A stretch of 5,997 nt of DNA from Lachnospiraceae bacterium UBA938 (GCA_002293475.1 DBDG01000056.1:1-5997), one strand, 5' to 3'; positions 1-5,785 are shown, counted from the stretch's first letter. Translations and numbers: made by a program. The notes: generated from the sequence alone by a model not told the origin.

Positions 1-42
1 TCTCTTCTGGCTGGCGGAGTGGTGGGAAACTAGCCAGTTAAT

Positions 43-75
43 GGCCATGATTCGGCCATGATTCGGCCATAATTC
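43..75. repeat. 11-bp tandem repeat, three copies, upstream of the operon promoter
   Basis: Three head-to-tail copies of an 11-bp unit are visible: GGCCATGATTC at 43-53, the same at 54-64, and GGCCATAATTC (one change) at 65-75. The array ends 11 bp before the predicted -35 box. An 11-bp period is close to one helical turn, so the three GGCC cores would lie on about the same face of the DNA. That geometry suits an activator or repressor site, but no known regulator motif is recognised and the role is inferred from position only. Confidence 0.9.
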
Positions 76-86
76 TTGAAAAACCC

Positions 87-115
87 TTGCAATTTCCCCG
101 ATCATTGTATAAAAT
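87..115 (+). promoter_or_regulatory. Predicted sigma-A promoter of the ABC importer operon
   Basis: A -35 element TTGCAA (87-92, 4/6 to consensus) is followed after 17 bp by TAAAAT (110-115, 5/6). An overlapping TATAAA at 108-113 would give a 15-bp spacer. Transcription would begin near 122, leaving a leader of about 40 nt before the binding-protein gene. No other comparably good promoter was seen upstream of the operon, so this one probably drives all five genes. It was found by eye. Confidence 0.6.
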
Positions 116-163
116 AAAGCGAAACTAAATATTATAAAAGGTAAGAAGAAAGGACAGTGACAC

Positions 164-1690
164 ATGAAAAGAAAAGGACAGACAAAAGTCTTTTCGATCA
201 TGGTGCTGACAGCACTTGCTATTGCACTGAGCGGTTGCTCGGGTGATAAGGAAGGTGATGAAGAATCTCTGATTACCGTCGGCATACCTCAGGATCTGGA
301 AGACAGTCTTGACCCCCACAAGGCCGTGGCGGCAGGAACTAAAGAGGTATTGTTCAACTTATTTGAAGGGCTGGTCAAGCCCGCGAGCGACGGTAGTTTT
401 ATCCCTGCAGTGGCAAGTAGCTACACCATATCGGAAGACGGCATGATTTACACGTTTGTTTTACGAGAAGGCGTCAAGTTCCACGACGGCAGTACGGTTA
501 CGGCAGAGGATGTAAAGTTTTCGATTGATAAATGCGCCGATGCCGGAAGCGGAGCCCCGCTGGTAGCGGCGTATTCTAATATAGCAAAGACAGTGGTCGC
601 TGACGCGGGCACTGTGGAGATCTGGCTGAAGGAGCCGAATACGGAGTTCTTGGCTTCTATGACAACGGCGATTATTCCTGCTGCCAATGCTTCACCGGCC
701 ACCGATCCGGTCGGGACTGGCCCCTACCGTTATGTATCCCGCTCCCCGCAGGAGAATTTGGTCGTTGAAAGATTTGAAGATTATTGGGGCGAGAAGGCCA
801 ATATCCAAAAAGTGATCTTCAAGATATGCCCCAACGCCGATACCCTTCTGATGGATCTGGAGGGCGGCTCAATTGATATGTTTGCGCGACTGCCGGCGGC
901 TCAGGCGGTAGAGCTGTCTGACCGTTTTGCGGTGCTTGAGGGTTCCATGAACCTAGTTCAGGCTCTGTATCTGAATCACGCCGTTGCCCCCTTTGACGAT
1001 GTCCGGGTCCGTCAGGCCTTGTGCTATGCCATCGAGCCGGGCGAGATAATGGAGATGGTATCGGACGGTAAGGGGACAGAGATTGGCAGCAGCATGTTCC
1101 CTTCCTTTCAAAAATACTACATGGATGAGCTGAAGGATGTCTATGAGCAGGATGAGGAGAAGGCCAAGGCATTGCTGGCGGAAGCCGGCTATCCGGACGG
1201 ATTTTCCTTTACCATCACCGTTCCCTCCAACTATCCGCAGCATGTTGATACGGCTCAGGTACTGGTAGAGCAGTTTAAGGCGGTCGGAATCGAAGCCAAT
1301 ATTGAACTGATTGAGTGGGAAAGCTGGCTCAGTGACGTATATGCGGGCCGCCAGTTTGAGACGACGGTAATCGGTATAGATGCGGCCAACCTGACGGCTA
1401 GGGCTCTGCTGGAACGCTTTACCTCCGCTTCGTCCAGTAATTTTATCAGTTACAATAACGTCGGCTATGACCAGGCCTTTGCCAATGCGGTAGCCAGTAC
1501 CGACGATCTGGAAAAGACGGCCTACTATAAGGAATGTGAAAGAATCCTGGCGGAAAACGCGGCTAATGTCTATATCCAGGATCTTCCTGAGTTTGTAGCC
1601 CTCAACAAAAGATTCGGCGGTTACGAGTTTTATCCGCTGTACGTCCAGGATATCGCCAAGTTATATATAGTCGAGAGCAAAACGTATTAA
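164..1690 (+). CDS. ABC importer solute-binding lipoprotein, peptide/nickel family (SBP_bac_5)
   Basis: This is the extracytoplasmic binding protein that captures the substrate and hands it to the permeases; it should be anchored to the outer face of the cytoplasmic membrane. The N-terminus is a lipoprotein signal: basic MKRKGQTK, a hydrophobic stretch at about residues 9-22, and lipobox LSGC with the lipidated Cys at 25. Family 5 features follow: the early block ending GVKFHDGSTVTAEDVKFS (about 84-120), VGTGPYRY (183-190), and the usual EDYWGEKANIQKVIF block. Its 508 aa length is normal for DppA/NikA/OppA-type proteins. The ATG is supported by AAAGGA at 149-154, 9 nt upstream. It is the first gene of the operon. 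The stop codon lies inside the first copy of the 18-bp repeat array that follows. Family assignment is firm; the ligand (peptide, nickel chelate or other) is unknown. Confidence 0.95.
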   Translation: MKRKGQTKVFSIMVLTALAIALSGCSGDKEGDEESLITVGIPQDLEDSLDPHKAVAAGTKEVLFNLFEGLVKPASDGSFIPAVASSYTISEDGMIYTFVLREGVKFHDGSTVTAEDVKFSIDKCADAGSGAPLVAAYSNIAKTVVADAGTVEIWLKEPNTEFLASMTTAIIPAANASPATDPVGTGPYRYVSRSPQENLVVERFEDYWGEKANIQKVIFKICPNADTLLMDLEGGSIDMFARLPAAQAVELSDRFAVLEGSMNLVQALYLNHAVAPFDDVRVRQALCYAIEPGEIMEMVSDGKGTEIGSSMFPSFQKYYMDELKDVYEQDEEKAKALLAEAGYPDGFSFTITVPSNYPQHVDTAQVLVEQFKAVGIEANIELIEWESWLSDVYAGRQFETTVIGIDAANLTARALLERFTSASSSNFISYNNVGYDQAFANAVASTDDLEKTAYYKECERILAENAANVYIQDLPEFVALNKRFGGYEFYPLYVQDIAKLYIVESKTY

Positions 1691-1756
1691 TATTGTCACC
1701 AGTATTAATATTGTCATGAGTATTAATATTGTCATCAGTATTAATATTGTCATCAG
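1685..1756. repeat. 18-bp tandem repeat, four copies, at the end of the binding-protein gene
   Basis: Four contiguous 18-bp units are seen at 1685-1702, 1703-1720, 1721-1738 and 1739-1756. The last two are identical (TATTAATATTGTCATCAG); the first differs by ending CACCAG and the second by ending CATGAG. The first unit supplies the last sense codon and the stop of the binding-protein gene. As 18 is a multiple of three, every copy repeats an in-frame TAA. Each unit contains small palindromes (TATTAATA, AATATT). The array separates the binding protein from the first permease, where expression is often stepped down in such operons. A role in mRNA processing or stability is possible but inferred. 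Confidence 0.95.
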
Positions 1757-1762
1757 ATGAAA

Positions 1763-1792
1763 TCAATCAGATTGAAGATCCGCTAAGCGGAT
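1763..1792. promoter_or_regulatory. Two adjacent short palindromes between binding protein and permease
   Basis: TCAATC-A-GATTGA (1763-1775) is a perfect 6+1+6 inverted repeat and looks more like a DNA-binding site than an RNA hairpin because its loop is one base. Two bases later, ATCCGC-TAA-GCGGAT (1778-1783 with 1787-1792) is a perfect 6-bp stem with a 3-nt loop. No T-run follows, so it is not a convincing intrinsic terminator. It could act as an mRNA stability or processing hairpin after the binding-protein gene. Function is inferred. Confidence 0.45.
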
Positions 1793-1817
1793 ATGGGGTA
1801 TAACATTGGGTATAAGA

Positions 1818-2762
1818 ATGAGATATGCAAGCAAAAAAATCCTTACCGTGCTGTTTACGTTGTTTGCCGTCTCATTCTTTGTTTTCTTGGCTTTTCATCT
1901 GATTTCCGGCGACCCGGCGACCGCCATGCTGGGAACGGAGGCAACCCCGGAGCGGCTGGCCGCCCTGCGGCATGAGCTGGGGCTGGACCGCCCTTTTGGG
2001 GAACAGTATGGCACATGGCTCAAGGGCTTTGTGACGGGCGACATGGGTATTTCTTATAGCTATCGGATACCGGTCGGCGAGATGGTGGCGGATAAGATCC
2101 CGATTACCGTGACGCTGACTTTGCTGGCTTTTATTTTTATTGTTTTGATCGCGGTGCCGCTGGGACTTTATACCGCAAAGCATGCCGGCCGGCCGGCGGA
2201 ACGGGCGGTTATGGCCTTGAATCAAGTTATTATGTCGGTGCCGCCCTTTTTTGCCGGTCTGCTGATTACCCTTGGGTTTGGCTTGATGTTACGGCTTTTT
2301 GTACCCGGCGGTTATATTTCCTATCAAGATGACATGGCCGGTTTTATCGGCTATATGATTTTTCCGGCCTTGGCGATCGCGCTGCCGAAGGCGGCCATGG
2401 CGGTGAAATTATTGCGCGGTACGGTCATAGCCGAAGCGCGCCTGGATTATGCCAGGACCGCCTACAGCAAAGGCAACACCACCAATGCCGTCCTCTACGG
2501 CCATGTGCTGAAAAATGCCTTGATGCCGTTTATTACCTTTCTGGGGATGGCCTTGGCCGATATGATCGCAGGAAGCATCATTATTGAGCAGGTGTTCGGG
2601 ATCCCCGGCTTGGGACGGATCCTCTTGGCTTCGATATCCAACCGGGACCACCCGGTGGTGATGGCGATCATCATCTGTATTACGGCTCTGATATTAGTGG
2701 TCAATATTGCGGTGGACCTGATCTACGGCCTAGTGGATCCCCGCATCAATGTAAAGAGCTAA
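1818..2762 (+). CDS. ABC importer permease, DppB/NikB type
   Basis: One of the two membrane subunits that form the translocation path. From the ATG at 1818 the protein is 314 aa, beginning MRYASKKILTVLF, the usual start for this family: a basic tail, then a first membrane helix (about 9-29) ending in SGDPA. Further hydrophobic segments lie at about 99-119, 139-161, 177-197, 240-256 and 281-303. The cytoplasmic EAA-type coupling loop is at about 208-236 (LDYARTAYSKGN to KNALMP). The signatures IIIEQVFGIPGLGRIL and LIYGLVDPRI close the protein as in other DppB homologues. A TTG at 1806 in the same frame would add four residues. Neither start has a good ribosome site: GGGG (1795-1798) sits 7 nt before the TTG, GGG (1808-1810) 7 nt before the ATG. 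The ATG was chosen on family length. A 58-bp gap separates it from the next gene. Confidence 0.93.
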   Translation: MRYASKKILTVLFTLFAVSFFVFLAFHLISGDPATAMLGTEATPERLAALRHELGLDRPFGEQYGTWLKGFVTGDMGISYSYRIPVGEMVADKIPITVTLTLLAFIFIVLIAVPLGLYTAKHAGRPAERAVMALNQVIMSVPPFFAGLLITLGFGLMLRLFVPGGYISYQDDMAGFIGYMIFPALAIALPKAAMAVKLLRGTVIAEARLDYARTAYSKGNTTNAVLYGHVLKNALMPFITFLGMALADMIAGSIIIEQVFGIPGLGRILLASISNRDHPVVMAIIICITALILVVNIAVDLIYGLVDPRINVKS

Positions 2763-2820
2763 ACCGGCAGCAGGCTGAGCGACGGCTGGTACAATAACGG
2801 TTTAGTTACGGTATAAGGAT

Positions 2821-3624
2821 ATGAAAAAGAAGAGAAATCACAACTTAATAATCGGCGGTACCATTACCGCCGTGATGTTGATTTTTATGACGGTCAGCAT
2901 TTTTTATACGCCTTTTGATCCGAATGAGATGGACAGCGCCGCTAGGTTTGCCGGCTTTTCGTTGCGGCACTGGCTGGGCTGCGATAATTTTGGCCGGGAT
3001 CTGCTGAGCCGGGTGATGGAGGGCAGCCGGACGACGTTGTTCGTGGCCGGCAGCACGGTTGTGGCGGGAACCCTCTTCGGGGTGATCCTGGGTGCTTTCA
3101 CCGGTTATTTCGGCGGTGTCATAGATGAGGTCGTCATGCGGATCCTTGATGCGGTATTTGCCTTTCCGAGCATTTTGCTGGCTCTGGTTTTCATCAGCTT
3201 GCTGGGGAGCGGGAGAAACAACATGATTATCGCGCTGGGAATTGCCTTTATCCCCAGCTTTGCCCGGATCGTCAGAAGCGAGTTTATCAAGTACAAGAAC
3301 ATGGATTATGTCATTAATGCCCGGCTCCAGGGAGCCGGCCCGCTGCGACTGATGTTTGTACATATCCTCCCCAATACCCTAGGGGTGCTGTTTTCGGCGG
3401 TCATGATCGGCTTTAACAATGCTGTGCTGGCGGAGGCGGGCATGAGCTATCTGGGCATCGGGGTGCAGCCGCCGGAGGCCAGCCTAGGGAGGATGCTAGC
3501 GGAAGCCCAGGCCTATTTGTTCCGTTCCCCTGCCGGGGCGCTGGTCCCGGGCATGGTGCTGATCCTGATTATCTTAGGAGTCAGCATTCTCAGTGAGGGA
3601 ATACAGGAAGGTATTAATCAATGA
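2821..3624 (+). CDS. ABC importer permease, DppC/NikC type
   Basis: The second membrane subunit, expected to pair with the DppB-type permease. The 267-aa product has a first membrane helix at about 9-28, then the OppC_N-type region ending in LGCDNFGRDLLSR (52-64), which is diagnostic for DppC-like proteins. More hydrophobic segments occur at about 74-96, 112-129, 134-147, 187-206 and 238-257. The coupling-loop motif is INARLQGAGPLRLMF followed by HILPN (about 165-185). The start is constrained because the next in-frame ATG or GTG lies inside the first helix. The only purine-rich ribosome site, AAGGA (2815-2819), sits one base from the ATG, which is unusually close. The 3' end overlaps the next gene by 4 bp (ATGA), implying translational coupling to the ATPase. 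Confidence 0.94.
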   Translation: MKKKRNHNLIIGGTITAVMLIFMTVSIFYTPFDPNEMDSAARFAGFSLRHWLGCDNFGRDLLSRVMEGSRTTLFVAGSTVVAGTLFGVILGAFTGYFGGVIDEVVMRILDAVFAFPSILLALVFISLLGSGRNNMIIALGIAFIPSFARIVRSEFIKYKNMDYVINARLQGAGPLRLMFVHILPNTLGVLFSAVMIGFNNAVLAEAGMSYLGIGVQPPEASLGRMLAEAQAYLFRSPAGALVPGMVLILIILGVSILSEGIQEGINQ

Positions 3625-4442
3625 AGATGGAACAGGACAGGCCGCTTTTGGCAGTACACGGTCTTAACATAGAATTTCATGACGTAATGGTGCCGGAGAC
3701 GGTGGTATATGACTTCGAGCTGGAGCTCTATCCCGGTGAGATAGTCGGCATCGTGGGAGAATCCGGTTCCGGCAAATCCATGTGCGCTCTTGCCATAGCC
3801 GGCCTGCTCCGTCGCCATGATATGCAGAAAAGAGGCAAGATTCTTTTTGACGGGCAGGATCTTCTTACCTGTTCCCGCAGCGTGCTGCGGCGGGTTCAGG
3901 GAAGGGACATCGGCATCGTCTTTCAGGAACCGATGTCATCCTTAAACCCGGTCAGACGGATCGGCTGGCAGGTGGAGGAAAGCCTACGGATCCACACCGA
4001 ACTGTCCAAAGCGCAAAGATATGAAAAGACCATCCGGATGCTACGTGATGTAGAACTGGCAGAACCGGAAAGGGTATACCGGCAATATCCGCACGAACTG
4101 TCCGGCGGCATGCGCCAGCGGGTTATGATAGCCGCCGCGATGATCTGTGAACCGCAGATACTGATTGCCGATGAGCCCACGACCGCGTTGGACGTCACTG
4201 TCCAGTTCCAGATCATGGAACTGCTGAAACGGATCAACCGGGAAAAGAACACCGCTATCCTCTTTATTTCCCATGATTTAAGCCTAGTAGCGCGCTTATG
4301 TGAGCGGGTGCTGGTCATGCAGGGCGGCTATATCAGGGAAAGCGGGTCGGTTGCGGCAATTTTCCATCATCCGCAAGAGGAGTATACCAAGAAACTGATT
4401 GCCGCCATTCCGACGATTCCGACGGTTCTGCCCAATGTCTGA
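3621..4442 (+). CDS. ABC importer ATPase, DppD/NikD type
   Basis: A cytoplasmic ATP-binding subunit that powers the importer together with the second ATPase. All nucleotide-binding motifs are intact in the 273-aa product: Walker A GESGSGKS (46-53), Q-loop Gln102 in VFQEPMSSLNP, ABC signature LSGGMRQ (160-166), Walker B ILIADEP with catalytic Glu185, D-loop ALD, and switch His218 in FISHD. The C-terminus ends soon after YTKKLIAAIP, so only the start of the oligopeptide-type C-terminal extension is present. That makes it shorter than typical DppD/OppD (about 320-340 aa) and closer to NikD-size proteins. AGGAAGG (3605-3611) lies 9 nt before the ATG, and the start overlaps the permease stop as ATGA. 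A second in-frame ATG at 3627 is less likely given that spacing. Confidence 0.95.
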   Translation: MKMEQDRPLLAVHGLNIEFHDVMVPETVVYDFELELYPGEIVGIVGESGSGKSMCALAIAGLLRRHDMQKRGKILFDGQDLLTCSRSVLRRVQGRDIGIVFQEPMSSLNPVRRIGWQVEESLRIHTELSKAQRYEKTIRMLRDVELAEPERVYRQYPHELSGGMRQRVMIAAAMICEPQILIADEPTTALDVTVQFQIMELLKRINREKNTAILFISHDLSLVARLCERVLVMQGGYIRESGSVAAIFHHPQEEYTKKLIAAIPTIPTVLPNV

Positions 4443-4486
4443 TTGCTGTTCATCAGTGAAGATGATTACGGTGCTGTCAGTGGCCC

Positions 4487-4544
4487 ATGTCGGGAAGGCG
4501 GCCGCAAGGAGACTCATGTCAGGAAGGTTGTAGCAAGGAGACAC
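4487..4544 (+). repeat. 29-bp tandem duplication carrying a duplicated ribosome-binding site
   Basis: Two adjacent 29-bp units, 4487-4515 and 4516-4544, match at 23 of 29 positions. Both begin ATGTC, share GGAAGG, and end with GCAAGGAGAC. The downstream AAGGAG (4535-4540) is the functional site for the second ATPase, 8 nt before its ATG at 4549. The upstream copy AAGGAG (4506-4511) stands 4 nt before an ATG at 4516 that opens a five-codon frame (MSGRL, stop at 4531-4533). The remainder of the 106-bp gap between the ATPases (4443-4486) shows no clear feature. Confidence 0.85.
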
Positions 4545-4548
4545 CCAT

Positions 4549-5337
4549 ATGAATAATAATGAAGCTAGGCCGGGTCAAGCCGACATTCTGACCGTGAACA
4601 ATCTGAACGCCTTCTACACAGACCGCGGCAGCAAAGGTGAACACCGGCGGCGGCAGATATTATATGATATTTCTTTCTCCATGCGGGAAGGAGAAATACT
4701 GGGTCTGGTCGGGGAGAGCGGCAGCGGCAAATCGACCTTGGTCAAAACCCTGCTGGGGATTCAAAAGGATTATAACGGCGAAATCATCCACCGTTCCCCG
4801 CGTCCGCAGATGGTATTTCAGGATCCTTACGGTTCCCTGAATCCGTCCCGTAAGATCGGCTGGATCATGGAAGAGCCGCTGCGGCTCGCCGGCGGCTTCA
4901 GCAAAGCAGAGCGCCGGGAAAAAGTCATGCAGATGCTTAATAAAGTGGGCCTAGAAGAAAAAATGGCAGAGCGCTATCCCCGCCAGCTTTCCGGCGGCCA
5001 GCGGCAGCGCGTCGGAATCGCCATCGCCTTGATGCTTAAGCCGCGCTTGCTAATAGCCGATGAGCCGATTTCGGCCCTTGACGTGACGATACAGTCCCAG
5101 ATACTGAACCTGCTGCTTACGCTGCATGAAGAAATGGGACTGTCGATCTTGTTTATTTCTCATGATTTGCGGGTAATCTACAAAATGTGTGAACGCATTA
5201 TGATCATGAACAATGGCATGATCTGCGAAGAAGGGCCTTGTTCAGAAGTCATCTTCTCCCCGGCAACCGATTATACGAAAACATTGTTGCGGGCTGCCGG
5301 CCAGTTGCAACTTGTCAAGGATGTATTAATCAAGTAA
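4549..5337 (+). CDS. ABC importer ATPase, DppF/NikE type
   Basis: The second cytoplasmic ATPase, expected to form a heterodimer with the preceding one. The 262-aa product contains Walker A GESGSGKST (55-63), Q-loop Gln91 in VFQDPYGSLNP, signature LSGGQRQ (147-153), Walker B LLIADEP with Glu172, SALD, and His205 in FISHD. The C-terminus stops shortly after DYTKTLLRAA, without the long oligopeptide-type extension, which fits NikE-size proteins. The start is well supported by AAGGAG (4535-4540) 8 nt upstream, and this site lies in the second copy of a tandem duplication. It is the last gene of the operon; no hairpin plus T-run follows it closely. Codons 254-261 form one copy of a 25-bp direct repeat whose other copy lies at 5786-5810. 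Confidence 0.95.
   Translation: MNNNEARPGQADILTVNNLNAFYTDRGSKGEHRRRQILYDISFSMREGEILGLVGESGSGKSTLVKTLLGIQKDYNGEIIHRSPRPQMVFQDPYGSLNPSRKIGWIMEEPLRLAGGFSKAERREKVMQMLNKVGLEEKMAERYPRQLSGGQRQRVGIAIALMLKPRLLIADEPISALDVTIQSQILNLLLTLHEEMGLSILFISHDLRVIYKMCERIMIMNNGMICEEGPCSEVIFSPATDYTKTLLRAAGQLQLVKDVLIK
5308..5332 (+). repeat. 25-bp imperfect direct repeat, copy 1 (in ATPase 3' end)
   Basis: This copy encodes QLVKDVLI at the end of the second ATPase. It matches 5786-5810 at 23 of 25 positions in the same orientation, sharing CAA, TTGTCAAGGAT and TATTAATCA around two single-base differences. The two copies are 478 bp apart and bracket the AT-rich block that contains the WG fragment and the toxin-like locus. 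Confidence 0.85.
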
Positions 5338-5363
5338 TTGCAACCATATTTTTTATTTTAATA

Positions 5364-5504
5364 ATTAATTCGGATGGCGTTGCATGGGCTAAAACTAATG
5401 GTCAGTGGAAGTGTATAGATAAAACTGGGAATGTAGTATTGGAACTAATTAATGGCGAAATTCCGCGTTCAAATTTTTCAAATGCCTATGAGAAATCGTT
5501 ATGA
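5364..5504 (+). pseudogene. WG-repeat protein fragment without a start
   Basis: Read in the frame ending at the TGA 5502-5504, this stretch gives DGVAWAKTNGQWKCIDKTG followed by NVVLELINGEI. That follows the WG (KWG) repeat pattern, roughly GLAxVKKNGKWGYIDKTGKVVI, with the usual second glycine replaced (QWKC for KWGY). Only about one repeat unit is present, whereas WG proteins normally carry many. No ATG, GTG or TTG opens this frame after the ATPase stop. The frame extends upstream only by overlapping the ATPase gene out of frame. It is therefore best read as a remnant left by deletion or rearrangement. The last 17 bases overlap the toxin-like ORF in another frame. WG repeats are often of unknown function, so no role is proposed. 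Confidence 0.55.
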
Positions 5505-5577
5505 TTTCAGGGACTTACTGACTTTTGGTATGTTCCTTCTGGCACTCCTGACGTTTATTTTTGCGTTCAGTAAGTAG
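5488..5577 (+). CDS. Small hydrophobic peptide, putative holin-like (Hol_Tox) type I toxin
   Basis: A 29-codon frame reads MRNRYDFRDLLTFG then MFLLALLTFIFAFSK. An in-frame ATG at 5482 would add two residues (MP). It has a short polar N-terminus with YD a few residues in, a single membrane helix over about residues 10-27, and a terminal Lys. This matches the layout of the short holin-like toxins of Bacillota, which are expected to insert in and damage the membrane when their antisense RNA fails. Support comes mainly from context: a strong hairpin begins 12 bp after the stop, and a convergent promoter faces it from the - strand. Oddities: no purine-rich ribosome site is seen upstream of either ATG, and the start overlaps a WG-repeat remnant. 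The locus may be decayed, or translation may be deliberately weak. Family assignment is by pattern, not by search. Confidence 0.6.
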   Translation: MRNRYDFRDLLTFGMFLLALLTFIFAFSK

Positions 5578-5582
5578 CTACA

Positions 5583-5669
5583 TAGAAAAACCACCCTAAG
5601 ACTTGGCCGTCGGGGTGGTTATTCTACATTCAACTGGTCAACCACCTTGTGGGCGATTGTTTCTTTCAT
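5583..5669 (-). ncRNA. Putative antisense antitoxin RNA, convergent to the toxin-like ORF
   Basis: From the - strand promoter, transcription would start near 5669 and end at the T-run after the hairpin near 5583, giving about 85-90 nt. The RNA would contain a first hairpin CAAUCGCC-CACAA-GGUGGUUG (5659-5639). That stem is complete only on the - strand, where two positions become G-U wobbles; on the + strand they are mismatches. The second hairpin is the shared terminator stem. The RNA would be fully complementary to the 3' untranslated part of the toxin mRNA, as in type I toxin-antitoxin loci with convergent RNAs. There is no coding frame of note in it. Ends are predicted from the promoter and terminator only. 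Confidence 0.55.
5589..5620. terminator. Shared hairpin terminator of toxin mRNA and antisense RNA
   Basis: An 8-bp perfect stem AACCACCC (5589-5596) pairs with GGGTGGTT (5613-5620). An inner GAC (5600-5602) pairs with GTC (5609-5611) around a TTGGCC loop. On the - strand the stem is followed by a TTTTTC tail, a good intrinsic terminator for the antisense RNA. On the + strand the tail is only ATTCTACATT, so termination of the toxin mRNA, or of read-through from the ABC operon, may be partial. The + strand RNA loop contains UUGG, which fits the YUNR U-turn motif found in antisense-RNA pairing loops. Confidence 0.75.
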
Positions 5670-5675
5670 ATTTAT

Positions 5676-5704
5676 AGAATACCACTGACATAATTTCATG
5701 TCAA
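5676..5704 (-). promoter_or_regulatory. Sigma-A promoter of the antisense RNA
   Basis: On the - strand, a perfect -35 TTGACA (5704-5699) is followed by exactly 17 bp and then TATTCT (5681-5676, 4/6). The three bases just before the -10 read TGG, an extended -10 (TGn) element. This is the best promoter in the window and it points toward the toxin-like ORF. Start would be near the A at 5669. A perfect 10-bp palindrome GAGAATTCTC (5722-5731) lies just upstream of the -35 and could be an operator, although nothing else supports that. Confidence 0.7.
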
Positions 5705-5760
5705 TATAGAGTTGCTTTTTTGAGAATTCTCTTATCCTACGCACTGTTATTCATATCAAT

Positions 5761-5778
5761 ATTCCCCAATTTCCCCAA
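5761..5778. repeat. 9-bp tandem repeat, two copies
   Basis: ATTCCCCAA (5761-5769) is followed directly by TTTCCCCAA (5770-5778), 8 of 9 identical. It lies in the non-coding stretch between the antisense promoter and the end of the TPR gene, a few bases before the second copy of the 25-bp direct repeat. No function is apparent. Confidence 0.7.
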
Positions 5779-5785
5779 CCTGAGA

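Noticed and set aside
7..37. CTGGCT...AGCCAG inverted repeat at the window start as terminator or riboswitch
   Set aside because: 6-bp stem with a loop near 19 nt and no T-run; no nickel/cobalt or cobalamin riboswitch core could be recognised nearby.
1685..1756. 18-bp array as a CRISPR or iteron origin
   Set aside because: Units are contiguous without spacers, start inside a gene stop codon, and no cas or replication gene is in the window.
1793..1975. 60-codon frame starting at an ATG 25 bp before the permease ATG
   Set aside because: It overlaps the permease in the wrong frame, and its translation lacks any family pattern while the permease frame has clear DppB motifs.
2787..2795. TGGTACAAT as an extended -10 promoter before the second permease
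   Set aside because: No acceptable -35 element lies 16-18 bp upstream; probably chance.
2845..3363. Long - strand frame opposite the second permease
   Set aside because: Low-complexity His/Gln/Arg-rich translation typical of an antisense shadow of a membrane-protein gene; no plausible ribosome site considered convincing.
5338..5384. TGCAAC...GTTGCA around a T-rich stretch as the operon terminator
   Set aside because: Loop of about 34 nt and T-run inside the loop, not after the stem; not an intrinsic terminator.
5238..5504. 88-codon frame spanning the ATPase end and the WG fragment
   Set aside because: Its ATG lies inside the ATPase gene in another frame, and only the last 47 or so codons look like protein; treated as a WG fragment without start.
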